Of a DNA stretch of 64,000 bases, positions 24,637-33,635 are shown piece by piece. The stretch's first letter is position 1. Each line of letters starts with the position of its first letter. Location: assembly GCF_945957265.1 (NCBI RefSeq), contig NZ_CAMFKO010000001.1:186001-250000 (forward strand). The letters run 5' to 3'. A program made the translations under genes and the position numbers. Under the pieces are notes generated by a model. It saw only the letters and a list, made by a program, of their open reading frames with translations, made no database searches and was not told the DNA's origin. Origin of the DNA: an uncultured Dechloromonas sp. (GTDB lineage: Bacteria; Pseudomonadota; Gammaproteobacteria; Burkholderiales; Rhodocyclaceae).

Positions 24637-25170
24637 TCAGTCGCCGCCGGTTTCGGGAAACACCAGATCGACGCGGCGCATCAAGCGTCCGCATTCGGAC
24701 GAACGGCAAGTGCCGGGCCTGACCTCGCCGCCGCCGACCCGCCGCCTGATCTGGTAGGCGCTGACGCCGTGCTTTTTCAGCACGGTGGCGACGGCACCGA
24801 TGCGCGAATCGACGATCGCCAGGTTGAAGGAACGACTGCCGTGGTCGGCGGCATACCCGACCAGGGTTACCGACTGGCGCCGCTCGGCCAGCAGGCGGGC
24901 GGCCAGCAGCTTGAGCTTGCGCCGCTCGGACGAGGCGATGGTGCTCGAGCCCGGCGCAAAGAAAATGCTTTCATCCGGATTGACCGGCAAGCCCTCGTTC
25001 CTTCCCGGCGTCGGCGACTGCTCCGGCGCGCCCGGCCCCGCCGCAGCCTCGACCCGCGCTGTCGCCGGCCCGGACGCCTCGCCGGCGACGGCCGGCGCTT
25101 CCGGCCGGGGATTGGCGGCGCATCCGGCAAGCAAGGCGAGGAGAAGCGGCATGGCGACACGCAGCACCAT
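24637..25170 (-). CDS. OmpA-like domain outer-membrane lipoprotein
   Basis: 177 residues from ATG 25170. The leader MVLRVAMPLLLALLAGC has a lipobox (LLAGC), so the protein should be diacylated at that Cys and anchored in a membrane, most likely the outer one. A 50-residue Pro/Ala-rich linker leads to an OmpA C-terminal-like domain (SIFFAPGSSTIASSERRKL ... NLAIVDSRIGAVATVLKKHGV) that in relatives binds peptidoglycan. Two Cys near the end (CRSSECGR) may pair. It starts 4 bases after the stop of a MarR regulator and belongs to that operon. Confidence 0.8.
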   Translation of the reverse strand: MVLRVAMPLLLALLAGCAANPRPEAPAVAGEASGPATARVEAAAGPGAPEQSPTPGRNEGLPVNPDESIFFAPGSSTIASSERRKLKLLAARLLAERRQSVTLVGYAADHGSRSFNLAIVDSRIGAVATVLKKHGVSAYQIRRRVGGGEVRPGTCRSSECGRLMRRVDLVFPETGGD

Positions 25171-25174
25171 GCCC

Positions 25175-25666
25175 CTACTCCGCATCGCGCACCATGTCGG
25201 CCAGGGGAATCCGCGCGAACTGCTCGTCCCTGTCCTGCAGATGGCTGATCAGCTCGGCTAGATTGATATTCAATGTTTTCAGCGCAACTTCGGGCAGGCC
25301 GGCGAGCGCCGCCGGCAGCACGCCCTCGGCCGGCCCCGGCAGACGCGCGATGACATCCCGGCCGGAAGCGGCGAGAACCAGACCGACCCGGCGCCTGTCG
25401 GCCGCCGTCTTCTGTTTTTCCAGGTAACCCTGGCCGACCAGCCTTTCCACCAGCTGGCTGCAGGTCGACTGATGTATCCCCAGGCGCTGGGCCAGCTCGG
25501 TGACGCCGATGGCCGGGGCGCGCTCGACCTCCTGGAGTATCCACATCTGGCTGCCCGGCAGGCCGCAGCACTGCTCGATGAGACGGAAATACTGGCGCAT
25601 GGTGCCGTAGATGACGCGGAATTGCTGCAGCACTTCGAGCGACAGACTGGACGTGGGAGTCTTCAT
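25175..25666 (-). CDS. MarR-family transcriptional regulator
   Basis: 163 residues from ATG 25666 (the frame extends to 25693 but MKTPTSS fits better). Winged HTH at about residues 50-115: IGVTELAQRLGIHQSTCSQLVERLVGQGYLEKQKTAADRRRVGLVLAASG, with the D-R-R wing tip typical of MarR. The CC pair (EQCCGLPGSQ) could be redox-sensitive, but that is speculation. It is divergent to the antiporter/gamma-glutamyl operon, with 108 bases between starts, and followed by the OmpA-like lipoprotein gene. It is the prime candidate to regulate both directions. Confidence 0.88.
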   Translation of the reverse strand: MKTPTSSLSLEVLQQFRVIYGTMRQYFRLIEQCCGLPGSQMWILQEVERAPAIGVTELAQRLGIHQSTCSQLVERLVGQGYLEKQKTAADRRRVGLVLAASGRDVIARLPGPAEGVLPAALAGLPEVALKTLNINLAELISHLQDRDEQFARIPLADMVRDAE

Positions 25667-25673
25667 AAAAATT

Positions 25674-25688
25674 GCACTAAACGAGTGC
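25674..25688. promoter_or_regulatory. Candidate MarR operator
   Basis: gcact-aaacg-agtgc, perfect 5-base arms that extend imperfectly to ttgcact...agtgcggcaa. It sits 8 bases upstream of the marR start and within the 108-base divergent promoter region shared with the antiporter operon. AT-rich -10-like sequence (aattatattta) is adjacent. Confidence 0.4.
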
Positions 25689-25774
25689 GGCAATTATATT
25701 TATAACCAATGTAGTTTACAACCACCCACCGCACACTTCATTGGGCCAGCCCGACGCGGGCGACTTTCATCCTC

Positions 25775-26986
25775 ATGCTGAACTCCATCCAGCTCTTCGG
25801 TTTCGTTCTGCTTGGCGGCCTGCTCGCCGGCGAAACCGCGCGCCGGCTGGCCAGACTGCCGAGAACAACGGGCTATGTGCTGTTCGGCCTCCTGGTCGGG
25901 CAGAGCGGCAGCAACTGGGTGACGCCGCTGCATGTCGAGTCGGCCCAGTTGTTCATCGACCTGGCCCTCGGCCTGATCCTGTTCGAACTCGGCTACCTGG
26001 TGCCGGCCGTCAGCCGTGCGCAACGCCTGATCCGCCTGCGGAGCGGGGCCGCCGTCGCCTGCGCCTCCGGCGGGCTGCTTTTTGCCGGCTTCGTCGCCAA
26101 CGCGGTGCCGGTCGGCGTGGCGCTGTTCGCGGCGGCGCTCTGCCTGGCCACCTCGCCGGCCATCAGCATCGCCACCTGCAGCGATGTCGGAGCCCGGGGC
26201 GAGCGCACCGGCCTGCTCTACACCCTGGTCGCCATCAACGGCGTGATCGCCTTCGCCATCGTCATGCTGATCCTGCCCTTCCTCGACGACAGCCAGGCCC
26301 TCGGCACCTTCGGGCGCCTGACCACGGCCTTCGGCAGCATCGTCGGCTCCTTCCTGCTCGGCGGGGCATGCGCCGCGATCGTCCTGTTCGGGGCCGAGCG
26401 CCTCGAACGCCTGGCCGAGCACCAGCACCTGCTGATACTCGGCACCATCGTGCTCGGCGTCGGCACCGCCATCTATCTCGACATTTCGGTCTTTCTGCCC
26501 ATGCTCGTCTTCGGCGCCATGGTCAGGGCGATCGACCACGACCACAAGGTGGTCGCCATCCGCATCGCCAGCGATGCCCGCGTCTTCCTGGTCATCACCT
26601 TCGTGCTGGCCGGGGCGGCGCTCGATATCGGCCACCTATTTTCCTACTGGCGCGAAGCGCTGCTGATTTCCCTGCTGCGCTTTATCGGGCAATGGGCAGC
26701 CCTCCGATACTGCCGCCGGGATCTGGCCCTGAGCCGGCGCGAATGCCTGCTCTTCGGCATCGGCCTGCAGCCGATGTCGAGTGTCGCGCTGGTGCTGCTG
26801 GTCAATATGCAGACGCTACACAACCGGATGAGCCCGGACCTGGTCGGCATGCTGATGGCGACCATCCTGCTCATGCAATTGCTCGGACCGCTGGCCACGC
26901 AGACGGCCATCCTCGGCTTCGGCGAGGCGACGCGGCTGCAGCCCGCCGCCGAGCCGCCGACCACCCATCGACAAGGAGTTTCGTGA
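25775..26986 (+). CDS. CPA2-family cation/proton antiporter (first copy)
   Basis: 403 residues with about 12 membrane helices and no soluble C-terminal domain. The start IQLFGFVLLGGLLAGETARRLARLPRTTGYVLFGLLVGQ and SPAISIATCSDVGARGERTGLLYTLVAINGVIAF segments match the Kef/Na+/H+ exchanger (PF00999) fold. The RCK (TrkA-N) nucleotide-binding domain and glutathione site of KefB/KefC are absent. It is the first gene of a five-gene operon; its stop TGA overlaps the start ATG of the next gene. The protein is divergent from the second antiporter at 27812, so the two could form a heterodimer. Confidence 0.85.
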   Translation: MLNSIQLFGFVLLGGLLAGETARRLARLPRTTGYVLFGLLVGQSGSNWVTPLHVESAQLFIDLALGLILFELGYLVPAVSRAQRLIRLRSGAAVACASGGLLFAGFVANAVPVGVALFAAALCLATSPAISIATCSDVGARGERTGLLYTLVAINGVIAFAIVMLILPFLDDSQALGTFGRLTTAFGSIVGSFLLGGACAAIVLFGAERLERLAEHQHLLILGTIVLGVGTAIYLDISVFLPMLVFGAMVRAIDHDHKVVAIRIASDARVFLVITFVLAGAALDIGHLFSYWREALLISLLRFIGQWAALRYCRRDLALSRRECLLFGIGLQPMSSVALVLLVNMQTLHNRMSPDLVGMLMATILLMQLLGPLATQTAILGFGEATRLQPAAEPPTTHRQGVS

Positions 26987-27768
26987 TGGCAAGACGTCCG
27001 TTACGCATCGGGCTCTCGGCCCGCATCTACCATCCCCTGCCCGGCGCCACCGGCCTGCAGTCCAAGTCGCTGCACTACCTCGAGCAGTCGGTTGCCCACT
27101 GGGTCATGTCGCGCGAGGTCATGGTCTTCATGATTCCCTCGGTCAGCGGCGACGGCCTGGTGCACCGGAGCAGCATCCGCCTGTCCGACTATCCGCAGCA
27201 TCTCGACGGCCTCGTCCTGCAGGGCGGCGCCGACATCAGCCCGCAGAGCTACGGCGAGGAGCCGGCGCAGCCCGAGTGGGCCGGCGACCGCCTGCGCGAC
27301 GCCTACGAGATGGAATTGCTGCACGAGTTCATGGAGGCCGGCAAGCCGGTGCTCGGCATCTGTCGCGGCGCCCAGCTGATCAACGTCGCGCTCGGCGGCA
27401 CGCTGTACCAGGATATCGCCACCCAGTACGAGCGGCCCGACATCCACGTCCATGACGATTACGACAAGCATGCCCACGCCATTGCCTGGGAGACGGGCGG
27501 CAGCCTGGGCAAGCTCTACCCCGAGCAGGCCGGCGGGCGGGTGGTTTCCATCCACCACCAGGCGATCAAGGCGGTTGGCAAGGGCTTGCGGATCGAGGCG
27601 CGCAGCGTCGAGGACGGGCTGGTCGAGGCGGTTCGCCTCGAAGGCAAATCCTATGTCCTCGGCCTGCAGTGGCACCCGGAATTCCACCCGCCGGGCAGCC
27701 CGGAGCTGCTGAACTGCACGCCCATCCTCGACGAATTCCTCAACGCGGCGCGGGGCCGGCGATGGTAA
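26986..27768 (+). CDS. Class I glutamine amidotransferase-like gamma-glutamyl hydrolase (PuuD type)
   Basis: 260 residues from ATG 26986. The peptidase C26 fold is complete: GLVLQGGADISPQSY oxyanion region (75-89), nucleophile elbow GICRGAQ with C126, and QWHPE with H230 and E232 as the other triad members. Family members cleave the gamma-glutamyl bond of gamma-glutamyl-GABA, gamma-glutamyl-polyamines or folate polyglutamates, in the cytosol. No putrescine genes are nearby. It lies between two antiporters and upstream of a YbdK-type ligase that makes gamma-glutamyl bonds, so the operon pairs synthesis with hydrolysis. Confidence 0.88.
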   Translation: MARRPLRIGLSARIYHPLPGATGLQSKSLHYLEQSVAHWVMSREVMVFMIPSVSGDGLVHRSSIRLSDYPQHLDGLVLQGGADISPQSYGEEPAQPEWAGDRLRDAYEMELLHEFMEAGKPVLGICRGAQLINVALGGTLYQDIATQYERPDIHVHDDYDKHAHAIAWETGGSLGKLYPEQAGGRVVSIHHQAIKAVGKGLRIEARSVEDGLVEAVRLEGKSYVLGLQWHPEFHPPGSPELLNCTPILDEFLNAARGRRW

Positions 27769-27811
27769 GGCCGGGCCTGGCCTTGTCGCGGCGCACGACC
27801 GGGAGCCGGAG

Positions 27812-29080
27812 ATGATCGACCGCCTGCTCGCCCCGCTGCGCCACGCCTGGGAAAGCCTGGTCGAGCGCCTGCTCTTCCTGCCGCCCTTTCCGGAAAGCAT
27901 CGATTCGCTGGCCCTGTTCAGCCTGCTGCTCGTCGTCGGCCTGCTCATCGGCGAGTGGCTGCACGCCCACGCCCGCTGGCCGAAGGTCATCGGCTACGTG
28001 CTGGCCGGCATCCTGTTCGGGCCGTCGGCCCTGGGCTGGATCAGCATCGAGGCGCTGGCCCAGGCGCGGCCGATTGCCGACGCGGCGCTCGGCCTGCTGA
28101 TGCTGGAGGTCGGCCGCCGCCTCGAACTGAAATGGCTGCGCCGCAACCCGGAGCTGCTGCGCGGCACGCTGGCCGACATCTCGCTCTCCTTTGCGCTGAT
28201 CTTCGCCTTCGCGCTCTGGCTGGTCGGCCTGTCGCCGGCCTGGGCGGCCGCCACCGCCGCCGTCACCATGGCCTCGGCGCCGGCCGTCGTCCTGCTCACC
28301 ATCGAGGAATCGCGCGCCCAGGGGCAGGTCACCGAACGCATCATCCTGCATACCGCGATCGGCTCGGCCGCTTCCTTCGTCGCCTTCGCCGTCGTGCTCG
28401 GCATCGTGCATGCCGAATTGAGCGCCGACTGGCTGAACGCCCTCCTGCATCCGCTCTGGGTGGTGGCCGGCGCGCTGCTCGTCGGCGGCCTCGGCGCCTG
28501 GCTGGCGCTGCGCATCGCCGACGCCCTGCCCAAGCGTTCGCTGGCCCAGGTCTTCGTACTCGTCGCCTGCGCCCTGCTCGCCGTCGGCATCGCCCGCATG
28601 CTGGCCGTGCCGGTCTTCCTCACCCTTTTCCTGATGGGCGTGCTGCTCGCCGCCTGCGACCGGCGGCAGACGCTGCGCTACACCGACCTGCCCGAGGGCC
28701 ACTGGCTGCTCGCCATCGTGCTCTTCGTCATCGTCGGCGCCTCCTTGCCGTGGCAGGAATTCACCTGGCTGGCCGGCCTCCAGGCGCTCGGCCTGCTGCT
28801 CGTGCGCGCCGCCGCCAAGGCCGCGGCCCTGGCCTGGGCAGGAGGCAGCCTGCCGCTGTCGAAACGGCTGCTGGTCGGCGTCGGCATCCAGCCCCTGTCG
28901 GCCACGGCGGTTTTCATGGCCTATGAAATCGCCAGCCTTTATCCGGAGGTCGGGCGCTCCGCACTGACCCTGCCGCTGTTCGCCGCGGCGATGATGGAAT
29001 TGCTCGGGCCGGCGCTCTGCCGCCTGGCCTTGAGCCGGTCCGGCGAATGCGGCGCCGGGGACAAGGGAGGTATCGCATGA
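27812..29080 (+). CDS. CPA2-family cation/proton antiporter (second copy)
   Basis: 422 residues, about 12 helices, with a 40-residue N-terminal extension (MIDRLLAPLRHAWESLVERLLFLPPFPES) before TM1. GYVLAGILFGPSALGW, DAALGLLMLEVGRRLELKWL and SAPAVVLLTIEESRAQGQVTERIILHTAIG match the CPA2 core, including the region around the ion-binding site. As in the first antiporter, no RCK domain follows. Gap to the preceding hydrolase is 43 bases; the stop overlaps the next start by 4 bases (ATGA at 29077-29080). Cation specificity (Na or K) cannot be read from sequence by eye. Confidence 0.85.
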   Translation: MIDRLLAPLRHAWESLVERLLFLPPFPESIDSLALFSLLLVVGLLIGEWLHAHARWPKVIGYVLAGILFGPSALGWISIEALAQARPIADAALGLLMLEVGRRLELKWLRRNPELLRGTLADISLSFALIFAFALWLVGLSPAWAAATAAVTMASAPAVVLLTIEESRAQGQVTERIILHTAIGSAASFVAFAVVLGIVHAELSADWLNALLHPLWVVAGALLVGGLGAWLALRIADALPKRSLAQVFVLVACALLAVGIARMLAVPVFLTLFLMGVLLAACDRRQTLRYTDLPEGHWLLAIVLFVIVGASLPWQEFTWLAGLQALGLLLVRAAAKAAALAWAGGSLPLSKRLLVGVGIQPLSATAVFMAYEIASLYPEVGRSALTLPLFAAAMMELLGPALCRLALSRSGECGAGDKGGIA

Positions 29081-30201
29081 GCGCCAGCGGACTGGAAAAT
29101 TTCAAGGAAAGCGCGCCGCTGTCGCTCGGCGTCGAACTCGAGCTGCAGCTGGTTTCCCGGCGCGATTTCGACCTCACGCGCGGCGCCACCGACCTGCTCG
29201 GCAGCCTCGATTACGACGGGCGCTTCGGCGAGATCAAGCTGGAAATCACCGAAAGCATGATCGAGATCAGCACCCAGGCGCAATTGACCGTCGACGGCAT
29301 CGCGGGCGACCTGGCCGGCCTGCGCGACACGCTGCGCCAGCACGGCGAGCGCAACAACATCGGCATCTGCGGCGGCGGCACCCATCCCTTCCACCACTGG
29401 CCGGAGCGGCGCATCTGCCCGGGCGAGCGCTTCAACGGCCTGTACCAGCGCTACGGCTACCTGGCCAAGCAATTCACCGTCTTCGGCCAGCACATCCACG
29501 TCGGCTGCACCTCGGCCGACGAGGCCATCTGGCTGACCCAGGCGCTCGGCGTCCATGTCCCGGCCTTCATCGCCCTGTCGGCCGCGTCGCCTTTTGTCGA
29601 CGGGGTGGACAGCCTCTACCAGTCGGCCCGGCTCAACGCGGTATCGGCCTTTCCGCTCAGCGGACAATGCCCGCCGCTCGACGACTGGCCGGATTTCTGC
29701 CGGCATTTCGAGTTCCTGCAGGCCTGCGGCATCGCCCAGGGCATCAAGGACCTGTACTGGGACGTGCGGCCGAAGCCCGAGTTCGGCACGGTCGAGATTC
29801 GCGTCTGCGACACCCCGCTCGCCATCGAGCAGGCCGTCTCCCTGGCCGCCTTCGCCCAGTCGCTGGCGCGCTGGCTGTTGCGCACCCGGCCGCCGCTGCA
29901 CACCGAAAGGCAGGCCCATGTCGCCCGCTACAACAAGTTTCAGGCTTGCCGCTACGGCCTGGAGGCGGAAATTTCCGACCCGGTCGGCCTCTGTCGCCAG
30001 CCGCTGCGGCAGAGCCTGGCGTCGCTGCTCGAAGCGATTTCCGGAGACGCCCGCGAACTCGGCTGCCTGCACTGGCTGAATCCGCTGAAGAACATGCTGG
30101 CCGAGGGCGCGGGCGATGCCGCCTGGCTGCGCGGGCGTTTCCGGCAGCATGGCAACCTCAACGACGTGGTGCGCGAAGCCAGCGAACGGCTGATGCGCTG
30201 A
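29077..30201 (+). CDS. ybdK: YbdK/GCS2-type carboxylate-amine ligase
   Basis: 374 residues from ATG 29077, normal for YbdK. The ATP-grasp-like GCS2 fold is visible: SLGVELELQLV (the E-x-E metal site), EIKLEITESMIEI, GGGTHPFHHW (substrate loop), FGQHIHVG, and the VRPKPEFGTVEIRVCDTP segment, all typical of this family. E. coli YbdK has weak glutamate-cysteine ligase activity; relatives such as EgtA make gamma-glutamyl-cysteine or other gamma-glutamyl amides. In this operon it probably makes a gamma-glutamyl compound that the PuuD-like enzyme can hydrolyse. The acceptor amine is unknown. Confidence 0.88.
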   Translation: MSASGLENFKESAPLSLGVELELQLVSRRDFDLTRGATDLLGSLDYDGRFGEIKLEITESMIEISTQAQLTVDGIAGDLAGLRDTLRQHGERNNIGICGGGTHPFHHWPERRICPGERFNGLYQRYGYLAKQFTVFGQHIHVGCTSADEAIWLTQALGVHVPAFIALSAASPFVDGVDSLYQSARLNAVSAFPLSGQCPPLDDWPDFCRHFEFLQACGIAQGIKDLYWDVRPKPEFGTVEIRVCDTPLAIEQAVSLAAFAQSLARWLLRTRPPLHTERQAHVARYNKFQACRYGLEAEISDPVGLCRQPLRQSLASLLEAISGDARELGCLHWLNPLKNMLAEGAGDAAWLRGRFRQHGNLNDVVREASERLMR

Positions 30202-30218
30202 ACAACCCGATACGGAGT

Positions 30219-31478
30219 ATGAAAATGAGTCGCCGCTGGCCAGTTGTCCTGTTCCTGCTTTTGCTGCCGCCGGCGGCCCCGGCGGCCGCGCCGGGCTGCC
30301 AGTTCGACAAGCTGCCGGCCGGCGAGCGGAAACTCGGCCCGTGGATCGACCAGCGCAACTGGCTGGACATCGAGAACCAGCGCCTGACGCTGCAATCGGC
30401 CACCACCTTCATGCCGGCCTGGCGCCTGGCGCCGGCCACCGGGCGGCCGGCCGCGGCACGGGCCGCGCGACCGCTGGAAGAGCTGCCGGCAGTCGATCCG
30501 CTCGACGGCCAGGCGCGCAGCCTGGGTTTCCTGCTCGACAGCCGGCTGGCGGCCGACGGCATCGTCGTGCTGCGCAACGGCCGGGTCATCGCCGAGCGCT
30601 ACCGCAACGGCCTGGCGGACGACCGGCCGCGCCTGCTGCTCGACGCCACGCGCCCGCTGCTCAACCTGCTCGGGGCGATCGGCGTCAGCCAGGGAAAGCT
30701 CGCCGCCGACAAATCGGTTTCCCGCCATATCCCGGCTTTCGCCGCCTCGGCCAGCCTGCGCAAGCTATCCATCCAGCGCCTGCTCGACGCGAACGAACGC
30801 CGCGCCTGGCCCCCGGAAGAGCTCGCCGCCTGGCGCCGGGCCGCCGGCTGGCGCGAAGGTGGCGGCGACGAGGGCATCCGGAACTGGCTCGCCCAGCCGA
30901 ATCTCTGGGACAAGCCGCTGCCCGGCGGGCCCGACGCCGGCGCCACGGCCACGCCCGAAGACGACCTGCTGGCCTGGGCCCTGGCCGAAAGCAACGACCG
31001 GCCGCTGGCCCGCCTCTTCTGCGAGCAGCTGCTGCTCCCGGCGCGGCCGGAACACGAGGTGCTGTGGCTGAGCGACCCCCAGGGCGTCGAACTGGCCAAC
31101 GGCCTCGCCCTCTCGCCACGCGATTTCGCCAGGCTCGGACAACTGCTCGTCGAGGCGCGCGGCAGCCGCAAGCGGACCAGGATTCCCGCCTGGTTCGTCG
31201 AAACCCTGCTCGCCTCGTCCGGCCTGCGCACGGGCGACATCAAGGGCCTGGCCAAGGGCAGCGAGCTGCGCTACGGCTTCGTCCACCTCGGCGGCGCGCC
31301 CAATCGCGTCGCCCTCGTCGGCACGCACGGCACCAGCCTCTACCTGGATTTCGACCAGCGGCTCGTCATCGCCAGCTTCGCAAGCTACCCGCAGGCGCAT
31401 ACGCCGGCGATGCTGGCCGTGCTCGAACAGGTCTGGCTGTCCATCGACCGCGGCCTGAAGCCCGCCCGGGCGCGCTGA
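30219..31478 (+). CDS. Beta-lactamase-fold (serine hydrolase-like) protein, catalytic residues lost
   Basis: 419 residues from ATG 30219 (or ATG 30225, which has better SD spacing). A signal peptide covers about 1-24. The body follows class C beta-lactamase/esterase EstB layout: DGIVVLRNGRVIAERYRNGL, then LLLDATRPLLNLLGAIGVSQGKLAADKSVSRHIPAF, and a late GTHGTSLYLDFDQRLVIA strand. Where active members have S-x-x-K, this has D142-A-T-R145; the Tyr of Y-x-N is also missing. It should therefore be a non-catalytic, periplasmic binding or structural protein. Last gene of the antiporter operon, 17 bases after the ligase gene. Confidence 0.75.
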   Translation: MKMSRRWPVVLFLLLLPPAAPAAAPGCQFDKLPAGERKLGPWIDQRNWLDIENQRLTLQSATTFMPAWRLAPATGRPAAARAARPLEELPAVDPLDGQARSLGFLLDSRLAADGIVVLRNGRVIAERYRNGLADDRPRLLLDATRPLLNLLGAIGVSQGKLAADKSVSRHIPAFAASASLRKLSIQRLLDANERRAWPPEELAAWRRAAGWREGGGDEGIRNWLAQPNLWDKPLPGGPDAGATATPEDDLLAWALAESNDRPLARLFCEQLLLPARPEHEVLWLSDPQGVELANGLALSPRDFARLGQLLVEARGSRKRTRIPAWFVETLLASSGLRTGDIKGLAKGSELRYGFVHLGGAPNRVALVGTHGTSLYLDFDQRLVIASFASYPQAHTPAMLAVLEQVWLSIDRGLKPARAR

Positions 31479-31498
31479 GGCGGTCGCCGCGCGGCGGC

Positions 31499-33547
31499 TC
31501 AACCCAGGGCCGCGCGCAGGTAGTCGTCGACCGCGGCAAGCTGCATCGGCCGCGCAAACAGATAGCCCTGGAACTCGTTGCAGCCGCAAACCGCCAGCAT
31601 GTCCCGTTCCGCCCCGGTTTCGACCCCCTCGGCCACGATGTGCAGGTTCAGGGACTTGCCGAGGAAGATGATGGCGTGCGGAATGGCCATCGCCTTGCCG
31701 CCCCGGTCGCAGCCGGAAACGAAGGAGCGGTCTATCTTCAGCGTGTCGATCGGCAGGCGTTGCAGATAGCTCAGCGACGAATAGCCGGTGCCGAAATCGT
31801 CGACCGCGATGCGCACGCCGAGGGCCTTGATCGACCTGAGCACGCGGATGGTGTGCTCGACGTCGCCCATGATCATGCTTTCGGTGATTTCCAGCTCCAG
31901 GCATTCCGGCGGCAGGCCGGAGACGGCCAGGGCATCGGCGACCATGGCCGGCAGGCCGGGCTCCTTCAATTGCCGCGCCGACAGGTTGACCGCGATGCCC
32001 AGGGCCTGGCCGTCGACCAGCGGCCAGCTCGCCGCGGTGCGGCAGGCGGCGTACAGCACCTGCTCGCCGATGGCCAGTATCTGCCCGGTTTCCTCGGCCA
32101 GCGGGATGAAGCGGTCCGGCGTCACCAGCCCCTGGCCGGCGCTGTTCCAGCGCACCAGCGCCTCGAAGCCGCGGACCCGCCCCGCCGTGTCGGTCTTCGG
32201 CTGATAGACCACGGTCAGCTCGTCGTGCTCGATGGCCCGCTGCAAGGCGCTTTCCAGGACGAAACGGTCCTGCGCCACCTGGTTCAGGTCGCGGGTGTAG
32301 AAGTGGTACTGCCCCTTGCCGGTCTTCTTGGCGTGGTACATCGCCACATCGGCGACCCGCAGCAGCCCGTCGAGGTCCGGCGCGTCGTCGGGGTAAACGC
32401 CGACCCCGATGCTGCAATTGACGCGCAGGGCATGGCCTTCCAGGGTCAGCGGTGCCTGGACGGAGGCCAGCAGGCGCTCCAGCAATTGCCGGGTATCGTC
32501 GCTCGAGGCCTGCTCGCCGATGATCAGCACGAACTCGTCGCCGCCGTAGCGGGCCACGGTATCGATGCCGCGCAACGACTGGCGCAGGCGGCCGGCGATC
32601 TCGATCAGCAGCTGGTCGCCGGCGGCGTGGCCGAGGCTGTCGTTGATCACCTTGAAATTGTCGAGGTCGACGAAAGCCAGCGCGACCTTGCTGCCCTGGC
32701 GCTGGGCCAGTTGCACCGCCTGCTCGAGGCGATCCTGCAGCAGGTTGCGGTTGGGCAGGCCGGTCAGCGGATCGTGCGTCGCCTGGTGCTGCAGCACCGA
32801 CTGGTAGCGATGGCGCTCGGTGATGTCCTCGACCGTCCCCTCGTAGTACAGCAGCGTGCCGTCCGGCGCGCAGACGGCATGCGCGTTCTCGGAAATCCAG
32901 ATGCGGCTGCCATCGCGGCAGACGACCTCGGATTCGAAATCGCCGACCCGGCCGTCGCGCTGGATGAGGCGCTTGAAATCCGCGCGCCGCCGCGGATCGA
33001 CATAAAGGCCGGTGGCGATATCGGCGAGGCTGGAGATCAGGGATTCCGGTGTCGGGTAACGATAGAGCGTGGCCAGCGCCTGGTTGGCCGCCAGGTAGCG
33101 CCCGCTCTCGCTGCTCTGGAACATGCCGACCACCGAGTTCTCGAAAATGCTGCGATAGCGCAACTCGGTTTCCGCCAGCTGGATCTGCGCCTGAACGCGA
33201 TCGGTAATGTCCTCGAGATAGCCGTCGATCACCTGGCGGCCGGCCTCGTCGCGCAAGCCCATGCCGCGCTCCAGCACCCACTTTTCCTCGCCGTCCCGGC
33301 ACATGATGCGGTACTCGATGCGATAGCGCACGCCGGTGTCGAGTGCCGCCAGGATGGTGCCGCGCACGGCGGCGCGATCCTCGGGGTGGGTCAGCGACTC
33401 CAGCGACAGGCGGGGATTGCCGACCATCTCCCGGGGGGCATGGCCGGTCAGTTCGCGACAGCCCGGACTGACCGACAGCAGGGTCCAGTCGTCGTCGACC
33501 AGGCAGCGAAAGAACATGCCGTCGAGGTTCGCGAACAGGGTGTTCAT
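31499..33547 (-). CDS. PAS-PAS-GGDEF-EAL cyclic-di-GMP protein
   Basis: 682 residues from ATG 33547; an alternative start at 33667 would overlap the upstream gene by 32 bases. PAS domains at about 10-125 and 130-250, GGDEF domain with intact YGGDEF (335-339) and the inhibitory RxxD site (R326-D329), then EAL domain with FEALVRW (462-464), LEITES, DDFGTGYSSL, KIDRSFV and EGVET, all metal and catalytic residues present. It could therefore make or break c-di-GMP; PAS input would decide. It follows a NIT-domain protein and an MCP in one operon, suggesting that chemosensory input is linked to c-di-GMP. Confidence 0.92.
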   Translation of the reverse strand: MNTLFANLDGMFFRCLVDDDWTLLSVSPGCRELTGHAPREMVGNPRLSLESLTHPEDRAAVRGTILAALDTGVRYRIEYRIMCRDGEEKWVLERGMGLRDEAGRQVIDGYLEDITDRVQAQIQLAETELRYRSIFENSVVGMFQSSESGRYLAANQALATLYRYPTPESLISSLADIATGLYVDPRRRADFKRLIQRDGRVGDFESEVVCRDGSRIWISENAHAVCAPDGTLLYYEGTVEDITERHRYQSVLQHQATHDPLTGLPNRNLLQDRLEQAVQLAQRQGSKVALAFVDLDNFKVINDSLGHAAGDQLLIEIAGRLRQSLRGIDTVARYGGDEFVLIIGEQASSDDTRQLLERLLASVQAPLTLEGHALRVNCSIGVGVYPDDAPDLDGLLRVADVAMYHAKKTGKGQYHFYTRDLNQVAQDRFVLESALQRAIEHDELTVVYQPKTDTAGRVRGFEALVRWNSAGQGLVTPDRFIPLAEETGQILAIGEQVLYAACRTAASWPLVDGQALGIAVNLSARQLKEPGLPAMVADALAVSGLPPECLELEITESMIMGDVEHTIRVLRSIKALGVRIAVDDFGTGYSSLSYLQRLPIDTLKIDRSFVSGCDRGGKAMAIPHAIIFLGKSLNLHIVAEGVETGAERDMLAVCGCNEFQGYLFARPMQLAAVDDYLRAALG

Positions 33548-33635
33548 GGCGGCCACGCCCCGCACCCCGGCGGCTGCGGCGCCCTGTTCCGCGCCCAAGC
33601 CCACCCGCCCGGCCAGGGGCGACAGCAAACCGAGC

